From NCBI GenBank assembly GCA_947492905.1, contig CANLOL010000001.1, positions 536,578-600,577 on the forward strand: DNA of 64,000 bases, written 5' to 3'. Position numbers and translations under genes: made by a program. Below the pieces are notes generated by a model. The model saw nothing but the letters and a program-made list of their open reading frames with translations, did not search any database and was not told where the DNA came from. The DNA comes from an uncultured Sphingorhabdus sp. Its GTDB lineage: Bacteria; Pseudomonadota; Alphaproteobacteria; Sphingomonadales; Sphingomonadaceae. Shown here in pieces: positions 16,941 to 25,312 of the stretch; the stretch's first letter is position 1; the number at the start of each line of letters is the position of its first letter.

Positions 16941-17930
16941 TTATCCGAACAATCGTTCAATAAACCAATATGTTGCGATGATACCAATTGCATAAGCTAA
17001 TATCAATTTTACAGTCTTGAGATATTGGGGTTTGAAATGACCTATTATGCGCAGCAAAGCCAGAGCGATAATAACAATCAGCAATTGGCCCAATTCTACA
17101 CCCAGATTAAAGGTCAAAAGCGCAAGCGGGACATCATCTTGGGGCAAACCAATTTCTGCTAAGGCTCCTGCGAAACCAAATCCATGCAATAGCCCGAATA
17201 GAAAAGCCACCATCCACGGATAGCGCTCTGATAGGCGCTGCTTATCGTCTTTACCCTTTATTGCGCCTACAACTTCTAAGGCTAAAAATAATATCGAAAG
17301 CGCAATCACCGTCTCAACGGGCTGTGATGGCAGGGATAAATAACCCAAAGTCGTACCGATTAATGTGATGCTATGCGCTAGCGTAAAAGCAGTCACCGTC
17401 CATGCGATTAAGCGCAGCGACGGGATTAATAAAACCAACGCCAAAACGAATAGCAAATGGTCATACCCCTCTAATATATGTTCAAACCCCAAAAGCGTAT
17501 ATGTACTAGCAACATTGGTGATGATGCTCTTTTGCTTTGTTTCAATGAGAGCAAAATATTCATTGGGGGTAAGGCGAATGATCTGAATCGCGCCCTCTAG
17601 ATAGGATATACGCACCAATGCATCGCTATTGCTAAATTGCAGACCGTTTAGGCCGATATTTTGATTGATAATATCACCATCGCAGGTCATGGGAAAACGG
17701 GTGATGATATTATTTTGATCAAATCTTTTTTGCGGTTCGTCTATGGCTTTGCAGTTATCGGGCAATATGATTTGAGCCTTGGCCAATGGAGATTGGGCTG
17801 ATGCTTTCCAGATAATATTCCACGCGCTCTGTGATGTTTGATTCAGCTCAATATAGGCAGGGCGCAATTCATCTGCATGTGCGGGTATAGCCATGATGAA
17901 TAACCATAGCGCGAAAAATAGGCGCATCAT
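16941..17930 (-). CDS. HupE/UreJ-family membrane protein with periplasmic N-terminal domain
   Basis: 329 residues: signal peptide (1 to about 19, ending AHA), a periplasmic beta-rich domain to about 145, then about seven membrane helices. The helical part contains the HupE/UreJ_2 signature GFEHILEGYDHLLFVLALVLL and FTLAHSITL, plus LLHGFGFAGALAEIGLP. Conserved histidines suggest metal handling: HupE/UreJ relatives are proposed nickel or cobalt permeases, but this long form is of unknown substrate. Overlaps the PpiC-like gene as ATGA. Last gene of the DUF3604-PpiC-HupE operon. Confidence 0.85.
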   Translation of the reverse strand: MMRLFFALWLFIMAIPAHADELRPAYIELNQTSQSAWNIIWKASAQSPLAKAQIILPDNCKAIDEPQKRFDQNNIITRFPMTCDGDIINQNIGLNGLQFSNSDALVRISYLEGAIQIIRLTPNEYFALIETKQKSIITNVASTYTLLGFEHILEGYDHLLFVLALVLLIPSLRLIAWTVTAFTLAHSITLIGTTLGYLSLPSQPVETVIALSILFLALEVVGAIKGKDDKQRLSERYPWMVAFLFGLLHGFGFAGALAEIGLPQDDVPLALLTFNLGVELGQLLIVIIALALLRIIGHFKPQYLKTVKLILAYAIGIIATYWFIERLFG

Positions 17931-18730
17931 TTGAAGGGCGCTATTTCTATGGCATAGCTTTCGGCCAATTCATCAAATGCTGCTTTTTCATTTTTCTCTA
18001 TTTGAGCGGCACGCCAATCATTGGTTAGACGTTGGCGAATATCATCTATTTGATAAGTGATGGCTTGTTTTTCTTGAATCATAATGAAATGCTGGCCAAA
18101 ACCAGATTCAATAGGGCCAGCCCATTGTTGTGTCTCCAATCCACCCAAAGCTTTGGTGAAATTTATCCCAAATTTGCGGCCAATATCTGCTTCATCGGCT
18201 AGTTTTTGTTGATTGTCGAGAGATAGACTCACCCTTATGTCATCGGGCTTAATACTCCCATCTCGCAGGCCTTTGAGCCATATTTTTTGATCAGTAGATG
18301 ATCGGCCAATATAAATATGATCAAATGCATAGCGATAATATTCTTTATATTGAGCAGGATTTTTCCCGATAAATTCTTCTAATTCTGAATCGCTAGGATT
18401 GCCAATATCGCTAGTGTTCAGGCTGCGCATTTTATTGGCCAATCGCCGCCGTATGACGGCATCTCCATCATCTAAACCTAGTCGCAAAGCTTCGCGATAT
18501 AATATCTCTTCGCGGACATTTTGATCGACCAATGCAGAGATTTCATCATGGGTGAGCAAACGGTTCGACGTGCGGATGGCATCGGCGGCAATGCGATCAA
18601 TATCGCTGGCTGTTATATTTATTTCATAGCTAGATGGATCGCGGCTTGCCCCAGTTAACCAGAAATATGCAAAGATGAGCAGCGCCCCTGCCAAAAAATG
18701 GACCAAAGGTTCTTTTAGCAATTTGGGCAC
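17927..18730 (-). CDS. PpiC-type peptidyl-prolyl isomerase, membrane-anchored
   Basis: 267 residues with one N-terminal membrane segment (FLAGALLIFAYFWLTGA) and a periplasmic body. A helical lid region (DQNVREEILYREALRLGLDDGDAVIRRRLANKMR) resembles SurA/PpiD chaperones, followed by a parvulin-like fold including IESGFGQHFIMIQEKQ. Starts with GTG; AAGGA lies about 10 bases upstream. The stop overlaps the HupE start (ATGA). This arrangement suggests it helps fold the exported proteins encoded by its neighbours; that is inference. Confidence 0.85.
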   Translation of the reverse strand: MPKLLKEPLVHFLAGALLIFAYFWLTGASRDPSSYEINITASDIDRIAADAIRTSNRLLTHDEISALVDQNVREEILYREALRLGLDDGDAVIRRRLANKMRSLNTSDIGNPSDSELEEFIGKNPAQYKEYYRYAFDHIYIGRSSTDQKIWLKGLRDGSIKPDDIRVSLSLDNQQKLADEADIGRKFGINFTKALGGLETQQWAGPIESGFGQHFIMIQEKQAITYQIDDIRQRLTNDWRAAQIEKNEKAAFDELAESYAIEIAPFK

Positions 18731-18766
18731 TAATATTACGTCCTTATAAATTAATTATACGCGGAT

Positions 18767-20653
18767 TTAGCCCTTGGCATTATACCAAATGGGCGAAGTA
18801 TAGGCACGTTCTTGCTGAATTTTTATCACCTCATCCCCCAAAGTAAATCCATATTTGATGCTGTCATAAACGGGCCAAGTTGGTGTCGGAATTTCCAAAA
18901 CCCGCACATAATAAAATGCATTTTGATCGGCTGCAAAATCCGGATCCTGCCAAAATGTCATAAGCTCAGCTGCGCCTATATCATTGCTCCATGTGCCTTT
19001 ACTAAGGTCAACCGTATTACCAACGGCTGGGAGCTTGCCATCGCCGCTGACTTTTCTATCGCCACCCCAAACCACATTATAGATTTTTTCATTGGTTTGG
19101 CCATTGCTATCAATCCATCCTTTGACGACTTGTATACGATCCAGATTGGCGCTCTCAGGGTCCATCAATGCCGATATAAGGAATGTCGGTGCTTTGCCAT
19201 CCTCTGACGCCTTGATATCACCGCCCATAGGAACGCCTTTTGCATAACCGTTGGATACCAAATTGCTGACATCATCAGCGCTATAATCAAACCCGCCAAA
19301 GAAACGAACCTGCATGCGCGGCCCTGTGGTGGCATAAACTTCGCGGCGCATCATGGCGTCAAAAATAGCTTCGCGCGTGTTGCTAGTTGCCCAAACACCA
19401 GCATATCCGCTTGATAGATAATGCCAACCAAAGCGGCCTTCGCGCGTACCAAGGTTTTGCGGTGCTAAGGCGCGATCTTTTACATTGGGTTCATTGCCCG
19501 TATGTTTGCCAGTGAAATTCTTTTCGCGCACATCGGCCAGAGATGTATGGGTATCGCTGGACCCAATCATACCAAATTTGAACGGATTAGCGCCCGTTTG
19601 ACCTTCTAATATCAATCCCCTTTTTAAGGCTTCACGCGTATAGCTGCCAGCATAGCTTGATTCGGCCATTGGCTTGGTAGCGCTTAGATTATATTTATCC
19701 CAACCCGCGACGCCGTAGGATGCAAATTCATCATTGGGCGAGAGAAAGGGGTGGGTTTCGCTATCACCCTTAATTTGCGTGACTTCGATAATAGGTTCGC
19801 GCATGGCCCGTGTTTTGGCATAGGCTGCGTCAATGGGGCTGCCATCAAATTTGTTCATAGAGAACATCTGTCCATTAGAGACATTGCTATTATGCGGGAT
19901 AGAGAGCATTTGCCCGCCCGTTTTCTTCTCATAAGCGCTCATATAGGCCCAGAGATCCTCTACATTGAGGGATTGTTGCGAAGAGAAAGGGATGACTTGT
20001 GTGGCTTTTTCAGCATTATCACGAAACATCACGACACGGTGCAGATTATCGCCGCCAGGCATAGGCGTATATTCAAACCCCATAAAAGCGGTAAATTTAC
20101 CCGGCTCATTATAGCGCTCTATTATATTGCCATGTTCGGTCCATAATTCGCCAACGCGCTCTGCTTGCGCTTCTTGGTCGGTGAAATTATCGGGCAATGT
20201 GCCATTGGCAGCCCCATCGATAAGCTCTGCCGTTACGCGCAAAGAGCCCTCCTCGCTCTCGTGCATCATATCATACCAGCGCAGCAAAAATTCATCACCG
20301 AGTAGGGCAATGCGAGGCGCATTATAAAGCGCTTTGGTCGCCCCAAGCGCAGCGGCATGGTCCGCGATCACAATAAAATCCAGTGGCTGAGATAATTGTG
20401 CTTCAACGCCTTTGGTCGATGTGACTTGTTCACCCTTGGCAAAGCGCATGGCGGCTTCTGTGTCTAGCCTATTGCCAAAACCAAAAGCATCAATGCTATT
20501 GTCGGTATGCACATGGGTATCGCCCCAATAAACTTGCTCTGGATATTCGCTATTTTCGATTTGGCTGGAATCTTTGGCTGTTTCTGTTCCGCTGCACCCT
20601 GCTAATGCTATTGCTCCTAGTGCGGCCGCCCAATATTGTGCAGATTTTCTCAT
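18767..20653 (-). CDS. DUF3604 lipoprotein with PHP-like metal site
   Basis: 628-residue exported protein. The lipobox LAGC at residues 17-20 predicts a lipoprotein. GDTHVHTDNS (44-53) and GSSDTHT further on, with FIVIADHAA between, form the metal-ligand pattern of the PHP-like fold to which DUF3604 belongs; PHP relatives are phosphoesterases, so a hydrolase is plausible. The start at 20653 follows GGGGAGA by 5-6 bases; a longer start seven codons upstream lacks a site. It is the first gene of a three-gene operon with PpiC and HupE. Natural substrate not known to me. Confidence 0.87.
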   Translation of the reverse strand: MRKSAQYWAAALGAIALAGCSGTETAKDSSQIENSEYPEQVYWGDTHVHTDNSIDAFGFGNRLDTEAAMRFAKGEQVTSTKGVEAQLSQPLDFIVIADHAAALGATKALYNAPRIALLGDEFLLRWYDMMHESEEGSLRVTAELIDGAANGTLPDNFTDQEAQAERVGELWTEHGNIIERYNEPGKFTAFMGFEYTPMPGGDNLHRVVMFRDNAEKATQVIPFSSQQSLNVEDLWAYMSAYEKKTGGQMLSIPHNSNVSNGQMFSMNKFDGSPIDAAYAKTRAMREPIIEVTQIKGDSETHPFLSPNDEFASYGVAGWDKYNLSATKPMAESSYAGSYTREALKRGLILEGQTGANPFKFGMIGSSDTHTSLADVREKNFTGKHTGNEPNVKDRALAPQNLGTREGRFGWHYLSSGYAGVWATSNTREAIFDAMMRREVYATTGPRMQVRFFGGFDYSADDVSNLVSNGYAKGVPMGGDIKASEDGKAPTFLISALMDPESANLDRIQVVKGWIDSNGQTNEKIYNVVWGGDRKVSGDGKLPAVGNTVDLSKGTWSNDIGAAELMTFWQDPDFAADQNAFYYVRVLEIPTPTWPVYDSIKYGFTLGDEVIKIQQERAYTSPIWYNAKG

Positions 20654-20754
20654 AATATTCTCTCCCCAGAACATATTTTATGTCTGCAATGTGCGCCAAA
20701 GCAGGGCGTAGGTCAAGATTATCAAAGCTTTATATATTATATGGATTACCGCGA

Positions 20755-21552
20755 TTAATTAACGTTACGGAACGGCTGTAACAGGCTCCAAATCGGTTTG
20801 GATGGCGCTTCATTTTGTGCCTCAGTCAGCCCAATTTTTAACTTATCATGCCCTTGCCTTGGTTGGCCATTATAGCTTTGGAATATGCGGTCCCATAGGC
20901 TGAGCGCAAAACCATAATTGCTATTTTGTTCATCCATATTGGTCGTATGATGGACAATATGCATATCGGGCGTAACGATGAATAGGCGCAATACTCTGTC
21001 AAACTTTTTGGGCAATTTAATATTGCTATGATTAAACATAGCGCAAGCATTGAGCCATATTTCGAAAAATATCGCTACCAAAAGTGGCACGCCCAGCAAT
21101 ACCACCCATGCTGATTTGTAGAGAGTAGATAGAATAAGCTCTAACGGGTGAAAGCGCAGCGCCGAAGTAACATCCAAATCACGGTCGCTGTGGTGGACGC
21201 TGTGCAGGCGCCATAATAAAGGATAGCGGTGCATGATCCGATGCTGAAACCAAACAGCAAAATCCAATAATATTACAGCCATTAAAGCTTCGACCCACCA
21301 TGGAAGATTGATTAGATTGAACAATCCAAATTGATTATCCGCTGCCCAATTGGCGGCCGTAGGGATGACGATAATAAACACCAATAATTGGCCGATGATA
21401 TTGTTGGTGCCCAAAAATATGAAATGCGTAATCCAGCGCCATTTGCGCGGCAGATTTCTGGGACGGCGCGGAGAAAATATTTCCGCTACTGCCAAGATAA
21501 AAAATAAAATGGCTGGAACTATGAGCGCAATATTATTGGTGATGAAATCCAT
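20755..21552 (-). CDS. Sterol desaturase / fatty acid hydroxylase family protein
   Basis: 265-residue di-iron membrane oxygenase. Histidine clusters: HRIMH (104-108), HSVHH (117-121), NHSN near 174-177 and HIVHH (198-202), the eight-histidine set of the superfamily. Several hydrophobic segments precede and separate them. Family members hydroxylate or desaturate fatty acids, sphingolipids, sterols or carotenoids; sphingolipid hydroxylation would suit a sphingomonad, but this is inference. The start at 21552 was chosen because upstream residues look non-conserved and GAG precedes it. Divergent from COQ9. Confidence 0.87.
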   Translation of the reverse strand: MDFITNNIALIVPAILFFILAVAEIFSPRRPRNLPRKWRWITHFIFLGTNNIIGQLLVFIIVIPTAANWAADNQFGLFNLINLPWWVEALMAVILLDFAVWFQHRIMHRYPLLWRLHSVHHSDRDLDVTSALRFHPLELILSTLYKSAWVVLLGVPLLVAIFFEIWLNACAMFNHSNIKLPKKFDRVLRLFIVTPDMHIVHHTTNMDEQNSNYGFALSLWDRIFQSYNGQPRQGHDKLKIGLTEAQNEAPSKPIWSLLQPFRNVN

Positions 21553-21634
21553 AAACTCTACTCTGAAAACTAAATAGGCGACCACTTTGGCGATTATATT
21601 TTGATATTCAAGCAAAATAGCTTAATTAGGGAAT

Positions 21635-22345
21635 ATGAATCAAGCAAAACAACATCTTCAAGACAATAGTCCTTCACCCGATGATATGACATTGGATGAA
21701 ATCATAGCATTTCTTGCGCCGAAATTGCCTGCGCATGCGGCTTTTGATGGTTGGAATGAGGATTGCTTATTATCGGCTGCTGATGAAGCAGCTGTAGACC
21801 ATGATATTGCCAAATTGGCTTTTGAAACATCGGATATAAAGGGCAGCCTTGCTATGCAATTGGTGCAAAGCTGGATTGGCTATGTTGATGATGAAATGGC
21901 GCGGATTTTAACGCCCGAAAAATTGAGCGCTATGAAGATACGCGAGCGGATAACGGCTTTGCTTATAACCCGTCTTGAAATAGCAGAGCCGCATAGAGAG
22001 GCGCAGCGGCGCGCTATTTCTGTCATGGCGCTTCCTGGAAATATTCGCCTTGGCATGAAAATAGGCTGGAATAGCGCGGACATTATGTGGAAATTGGCGG
22101 GTGATACAGCCACTGATTATAATCATTATACGAAGCGCGCGATATTAAGCAGCATTTACACGGCGATTTTGATGCGCTTCATTAATGATGATAGCGAGAA
22201 TTTTGCTGAAACACGGGCCTTTGTCGATCGGCGGATTGACAATGTGATGCAATTTGAAAAAGCCAAGGCTGGTTTTTTATCGCGTACGGAAAATAGACCG
22301 AGCCTCTCGCGCTTTATTGGCCGTTTGCGCTATCCTGAAAAATAA
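21635..22345 (+). CDS. COQ9-family ubiquinone biosynthesis accessory protein
   Basis: 236 residues with the COQ9/RpsU-like helical fold. The block MALPGNIRLGMKIGWNSADIMWKLAGDTATDYNHYTKRAILSSIYTAIL is the diagnostic C-terminal lipid-binding region (family pattern W..AD..W...GD...D.N.YTKR..L..VY). COQ9 presents lipid intermediates to COQ7 and is essential for efficient ubiquinone synthesis in mitochondria; bacterial homologues are found in alphaproteobacteria. Divergent from the fatty acid hydroxylase gene; feoA follows on the same strand 72 bases later. Confidence 0.9.
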   Translation: MNQAKQHLQDNSPSPDDMTLDEIIAFLAPKLPAHAAFDGWNEDCLLSAADEAAVDHDIAKLAFETSDIKGSLAMQLVQSWIGYVDDEMARILTPEKLSAMKIRERITALLITRLEIAEPHREAQRRAISVMALPGNIRLGMKIGWNSADIMWKLAGDTATDYNHYTKRAILSSIYTAILMRFINDDSENFAETRAFVDRRIDNVMQFEKAKAGFLSRTENRPSLSRFIGRLRYPEK

Positions 22346-22392
22346 ATGCATTTCAATATGCGCTACTAAGGCGATTCTTTTCTTGATGTTAA

Positions 22393-22407
22393 TGCGAATC
22401 GGTTGCA
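22393..22407. promoter_or_regulatory. Fur-like dyad upstream of feoA
   Basis: TGCGAATCGGTTGCA is an imperfect palindrome with half-sites TGCGAA and TTGCA, ending 10 bases before the feoA ATG. It resembles the alphaproteobacterial Fur-type consensus (TGC-AA-n-TT-GCA). Iron control of feoAB is general, so the location fits. Confidence 0.5.
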
Positions 22408-22417
22408 AATAGACAAG

Positions 22418-22687
22418 ATGCATTTAGACACACTCCCCCTGCGCCAAAAAGTGCGCATATCCTCCATTGATTGGACTCAAATTTCGGATAATGAAGGCCG
22501 TCGTCTGCGGGCGCTCGGCATAGAATCGGGCGCAATAATAGAGGCGCTGCACCGCGGCATATTATTCTGGCGAGACCCTATTGCTGTGCGCGTTGGCCGC
22601 ATGAGCATCGCTATGCGTTCAAAAACGGCAGCTGCAATCACCATAGAATCCTTATCGGATGATAAAGGCGCTATGCACCATGGATAA
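22418..22687 (+). CDS. feoA: Ferrous iron transport protein FeoA
   Basis: 89-residue SH3-like protein that supports FeoB. The sequence LRALGIESGAIIEALHRGILFWRDPIAVRVGRMSIAMR matches the FeoA core (LxxLGxxPGxxV...DPxxxxVxGxxxALR). The ATG at 22418 is preferred over a TTG five codons earlier. The end overlaps feoB by 8 bases, giving coupled expression. A Fur-like dyad lies just upstream. Confidence 0.92.
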   Translation: MHLDTLPLRQKVRISSIDWTQISDNEGRRLRALGIESGAIIEALHRGILFWRDPIAVRVGRMSIAMRSKTAAAITIESLSDDKGAMHHG

Positions 22688-24578
22688 TCCTATCATTGCA
22701 TTGGTTGGCAATCCCAATGTCGGTAAAAGCGCTTTGTTCAATGTTTTAACCGGTGCACGGCAAAAAATTGGCAATTATCCAGGTGTCACGGTGGAGCGTA
22801 AGGCTGGCAAGATTATGCTGGGCGATACACAGGCAGAGCTGCTGGATTTGCCTGGTGCTTATAGCCTTGATTCGACCAGCCTTGATGAACAGGTCACCCG
22901 TGATGTGATATTGGGACGTCAAGCGGGGCAATCGCGCCCTGATATATTGGCGGTGGTGCTTGATGCTAGCAATATTGAGAGCGGATTGCGCTTTGCGCTA
23001 GAGATAAAAGCACTCAATAGGCCGATGATAATAATTTTGAATATGTCAGATTTGGCAGAGCGCGATGGCTTAGAATTATCGCCGCAATATTTGATCGATC
23101 AATTGGGCTTAGAGGTAATAGAGACGGTCGCTGTGCGGCGACGCGGTCTTGATGATTTCACTGCTGTTTGTCAAAAAACATTATTAGAAGCGCAATCATC
23201 AGATCTAGCCGTTCAAACCGTTGGTGATGATGTTCTTGCTGCTATTATATCTGATACGGCACGCGAATCTTATAAAGCTAAGGCCAATATATTGGCAAAG
23301 GGCGCGATTGTTAATGAGACTTTGACACGCGAATGGACACGAAATTTAGATGCGATATTGCTGCACCCCGTTGGCGGCATATTAATATTATTGGCAATAA
23401 TGTTCTTAATGTTCCAAGCGGTTTATGCTTGGGCTGGCCCGCCTATGGATCTTATCGAAGCTGGATTTGAGACTATTGGCGGCTTTATCGATGGTGCAAT
23501 GGCTGATGGATTTATCAAATCATTTTTGATTAATGGTATCATTGCGGGTGTAGGTTCGGTGCTGGTATTCTTGCCGCAAATTCTTATCCTATTTTTTTTC
23601 ATACTGCTGTTGGAATCCACGGGCTATATGACGCGGGCTGCTTTTGTTATGGATCGGCTTATGGGCATGGTTGGTTTATCAGGGCATAGCTTCATTCCGC
23701 TATTATCCTCATTTGCGTGCGCTATCCCTGGCATTATGGCGACGCGCAGCATATCCGATCAAAAAGATCGCCTGACCACCATATTGATAGCACCGCTAAT
23801 GACCTGCTCAGCGCGATTGCCCGTTTATACTATGATAATCGGGGCATTTATTCCTGCGCAAAGCGTTGGCGGCGGTGTTGGTCTGCAAGGCTTAGTATTA
23901 TTTGGCCTTTATATAGCGGGTATATTGGGCGCGATGCTAGCGGCTTTATTGTTACGGCGCAGCGTCACAAAGGGCGCAAGTTCAGGATTTTTGATGGAAA
24001 TGCCGCGCTATCAATGGCCGCGCCCGCGCGATATTTTAATCGGCCTATGGCAGAGAGCTTGGGTATTTCTACGCCGTGCTGGTACGATAATTTTTGCCGC
24101 TACTGTGGTGCTATGGCTATTGCTAACCTATCCCAAAGTGCCGATTAATGATCCCGCCTATGAAGGTGTATCACAGGTGGATTATAGCATTGCTGGGCGC
24201 ATTGCGGGTACGATTGAACCTGTGGTGGAACCGATTGGGTTTAACCGTGATATAGCCTTAGCTTTAATCCCTGCAATGGCGGCCCGTGAAGTGGCTGTGG
24301 CGGCATTGGCCACAGCTTATTCTATTGATGGAGATGATGAAGATCAGGTTTCTTTGCAATTGGGTGAGAGATTAGCCGGCAAATGGTCATTAGCAACAGC
24401 ATTAGCATTTCTGGCTTGGTTTGTTTTTGCCCCGCAATGTATTTCGACGATAGCAGTAACGCGGCGCGAAACGAACGGCTGGAAATGGCCTATTTTTATG
24501 CTAACATATTTATTTGCACTTGCTTATGTAGCAGCGGCAGCTACGTATTGGACAGCAGTAGCATTTGGTTTGGGATAG
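22680..24578 (+). CDS. feoB: Ferrous iron transporter FeoB
   Basis: 632-residue inner-membrane Fe(II) transporter with an N-terminal G domain. G1 is GNPNVGKS (10-17); switch I includes GNYPGVTVE; G3 is DLPGAYSL; G4 reads LNMSDLA, where NMSD replaces NKxD as in many FeoB. After a helical GDI-like region come two Gate motifs (pattern PxxxxC: LLSSFACAIPGIM and IAPLMTCSARLPVY, holding the conserved cysteines) and about eight helices. It ends YVAAAATYWTAVAFG. Start at 22680 lies inside the end of feoA. Confidence 0.95.
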   Translation: MDNPIIALVGNPNVGKSALFNVLTGARQKIGNYPGVTVERKAGKIMLGDTQAELLDLPGAYSLDSTSLDEQVTRDVILGRQAGQSRPDILAVVLDASNIESGLRFALEIKALNRPMIIILNMSDLAERDGLELSPQYLIDQLGLEVIETVAVRRRGLDDFTAVCQKTLLEAQSSDLAVQTVGDDVLAAIISDTARESYKAKANILAKGAIVNETLTREWTRNLDAILLHPVGGILILLAIMFLMFQAVYAWAGPPMDLIEAGFETIGGFIDGAMADGFIKSFLINGIIAGVGSVLVFLPQILILFFFILLLESTGYMTRAAFVMDRLMGMVGLSGHSFIPLLSSFACAIPGIMATRSISDQKDRLTTILIAPLMTCSARLPVYTMIIGAFIPAQSVGGGVGLQGLVLFGLYIAGILGAMLAALLLRRSVTKGASSGFLMEMPRYQWPRPRDILIGLWQRAWVFLRRAGTIIFAATVVLWLLLTYPKVPINDPAYEGVSQVDYSIAGRIAGTIEPVVEPIGFNRDIALALIPAMAAREVAVAALATAYSIDGDDEDQVSLQLGERLAGKWSLATALAFLAWFVFAPQCISTIAVTRRETNGWKWPIFMLTYLFALAYVAAAATYWTAVAFGLG

Positions 24579-24625
24579 CATTATAAAATTAGCACCCAAA
24601 CAGGATTAATAGAAGGGGTTGAATC

Positions 24626-25171
24626 ATGGCGGGAAGCGTCAATAAAGTCATTATTGTTGGTAATTTGGGCGCAGACCCAGAGGTTAAGTCATTTCAAAAT
24701 GGCGGCAAGATATGCAATCTTCGCGTTGCTACATCAGAAAGCTGGAATGATCGTGCAACGGGTGAGAAAAAAGAAAAAACCCAATGGCATCAAGTTGTGA
24801 TTAAATCCGAAGGCCTTGCTGGCGTTGCAGAACGATTCTTGCGCAAAGGCAGCAAAGTCTATCTCGAAGGGCAAATTGAAACCCGCAAATGGCAAGATAA
24901 TAGCGGTAATGATCGTTATTCAACCGAAGTTGTTTTATCGGGGCCGCGTGCTGTTATGACAATGCTCGATGGTGCTAAATCTGGCGGTGGCGGTGATAGC
25001 TGGGGCGGAAATTCGGGCGGTGGTCAATCTGGCGGTGGTCAATCTGGCGGATATAATCAGGGCGGCAATCAAGGTGGGCAATCGGGTAGCTGGGGCCAAA
25101 CTGGCGGGTCATCAGGCGGAAATTCAGGTGGTGGTTTTGATGATGATCTGGATGATGATGTTCCATTTTGA
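24626..25171 (+). CDS. ssb: Single-stranded DNA-binding protein
   Basis: 181 residues. The OB fold covers about residues 1-112 ([21 protein letters not shown] ... [17 protein letters not shown]). A linker very rich in Gly, Ser and Gln with repeated GGGQSGG units follows, then the acidic tip [10 protein letters not shown] that docks replication and repair partners. AAGGGG lies before the ATG. The linker DNA (about 25,000-25,130) is internally repetitive. Monocistronic. Confidence 0.96.
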   Translation: MAGSVNKVIIVGNLGADPEVKSFQNGGKICNLRVATSESWNDRATGEKKEKTQWHQVVIKSEGLAGVAERFLRKGSKVYLEGQIETRKWQDNSGNDRYSTEVVLSGPRAVMTMLDGAKSGGGGDSWGGNSGGGQSGGGQSGGYNQGGNQGGQSGSWGQTGGSSGGNSGGGFDDDLDDDVPF

Positions 25172-25312
25172 TCGTTTTTAGTTTATTGATAACAAGCAAT
25201 TTCATGCTGAAATATGATAATATGATTATAAATTAGACAAGAAAAATCAAATATTTATTGATAGCGTGGTTATCAGCGTAACTATTTTACAAATAATTGC
25301 GAAAGAGAGACC

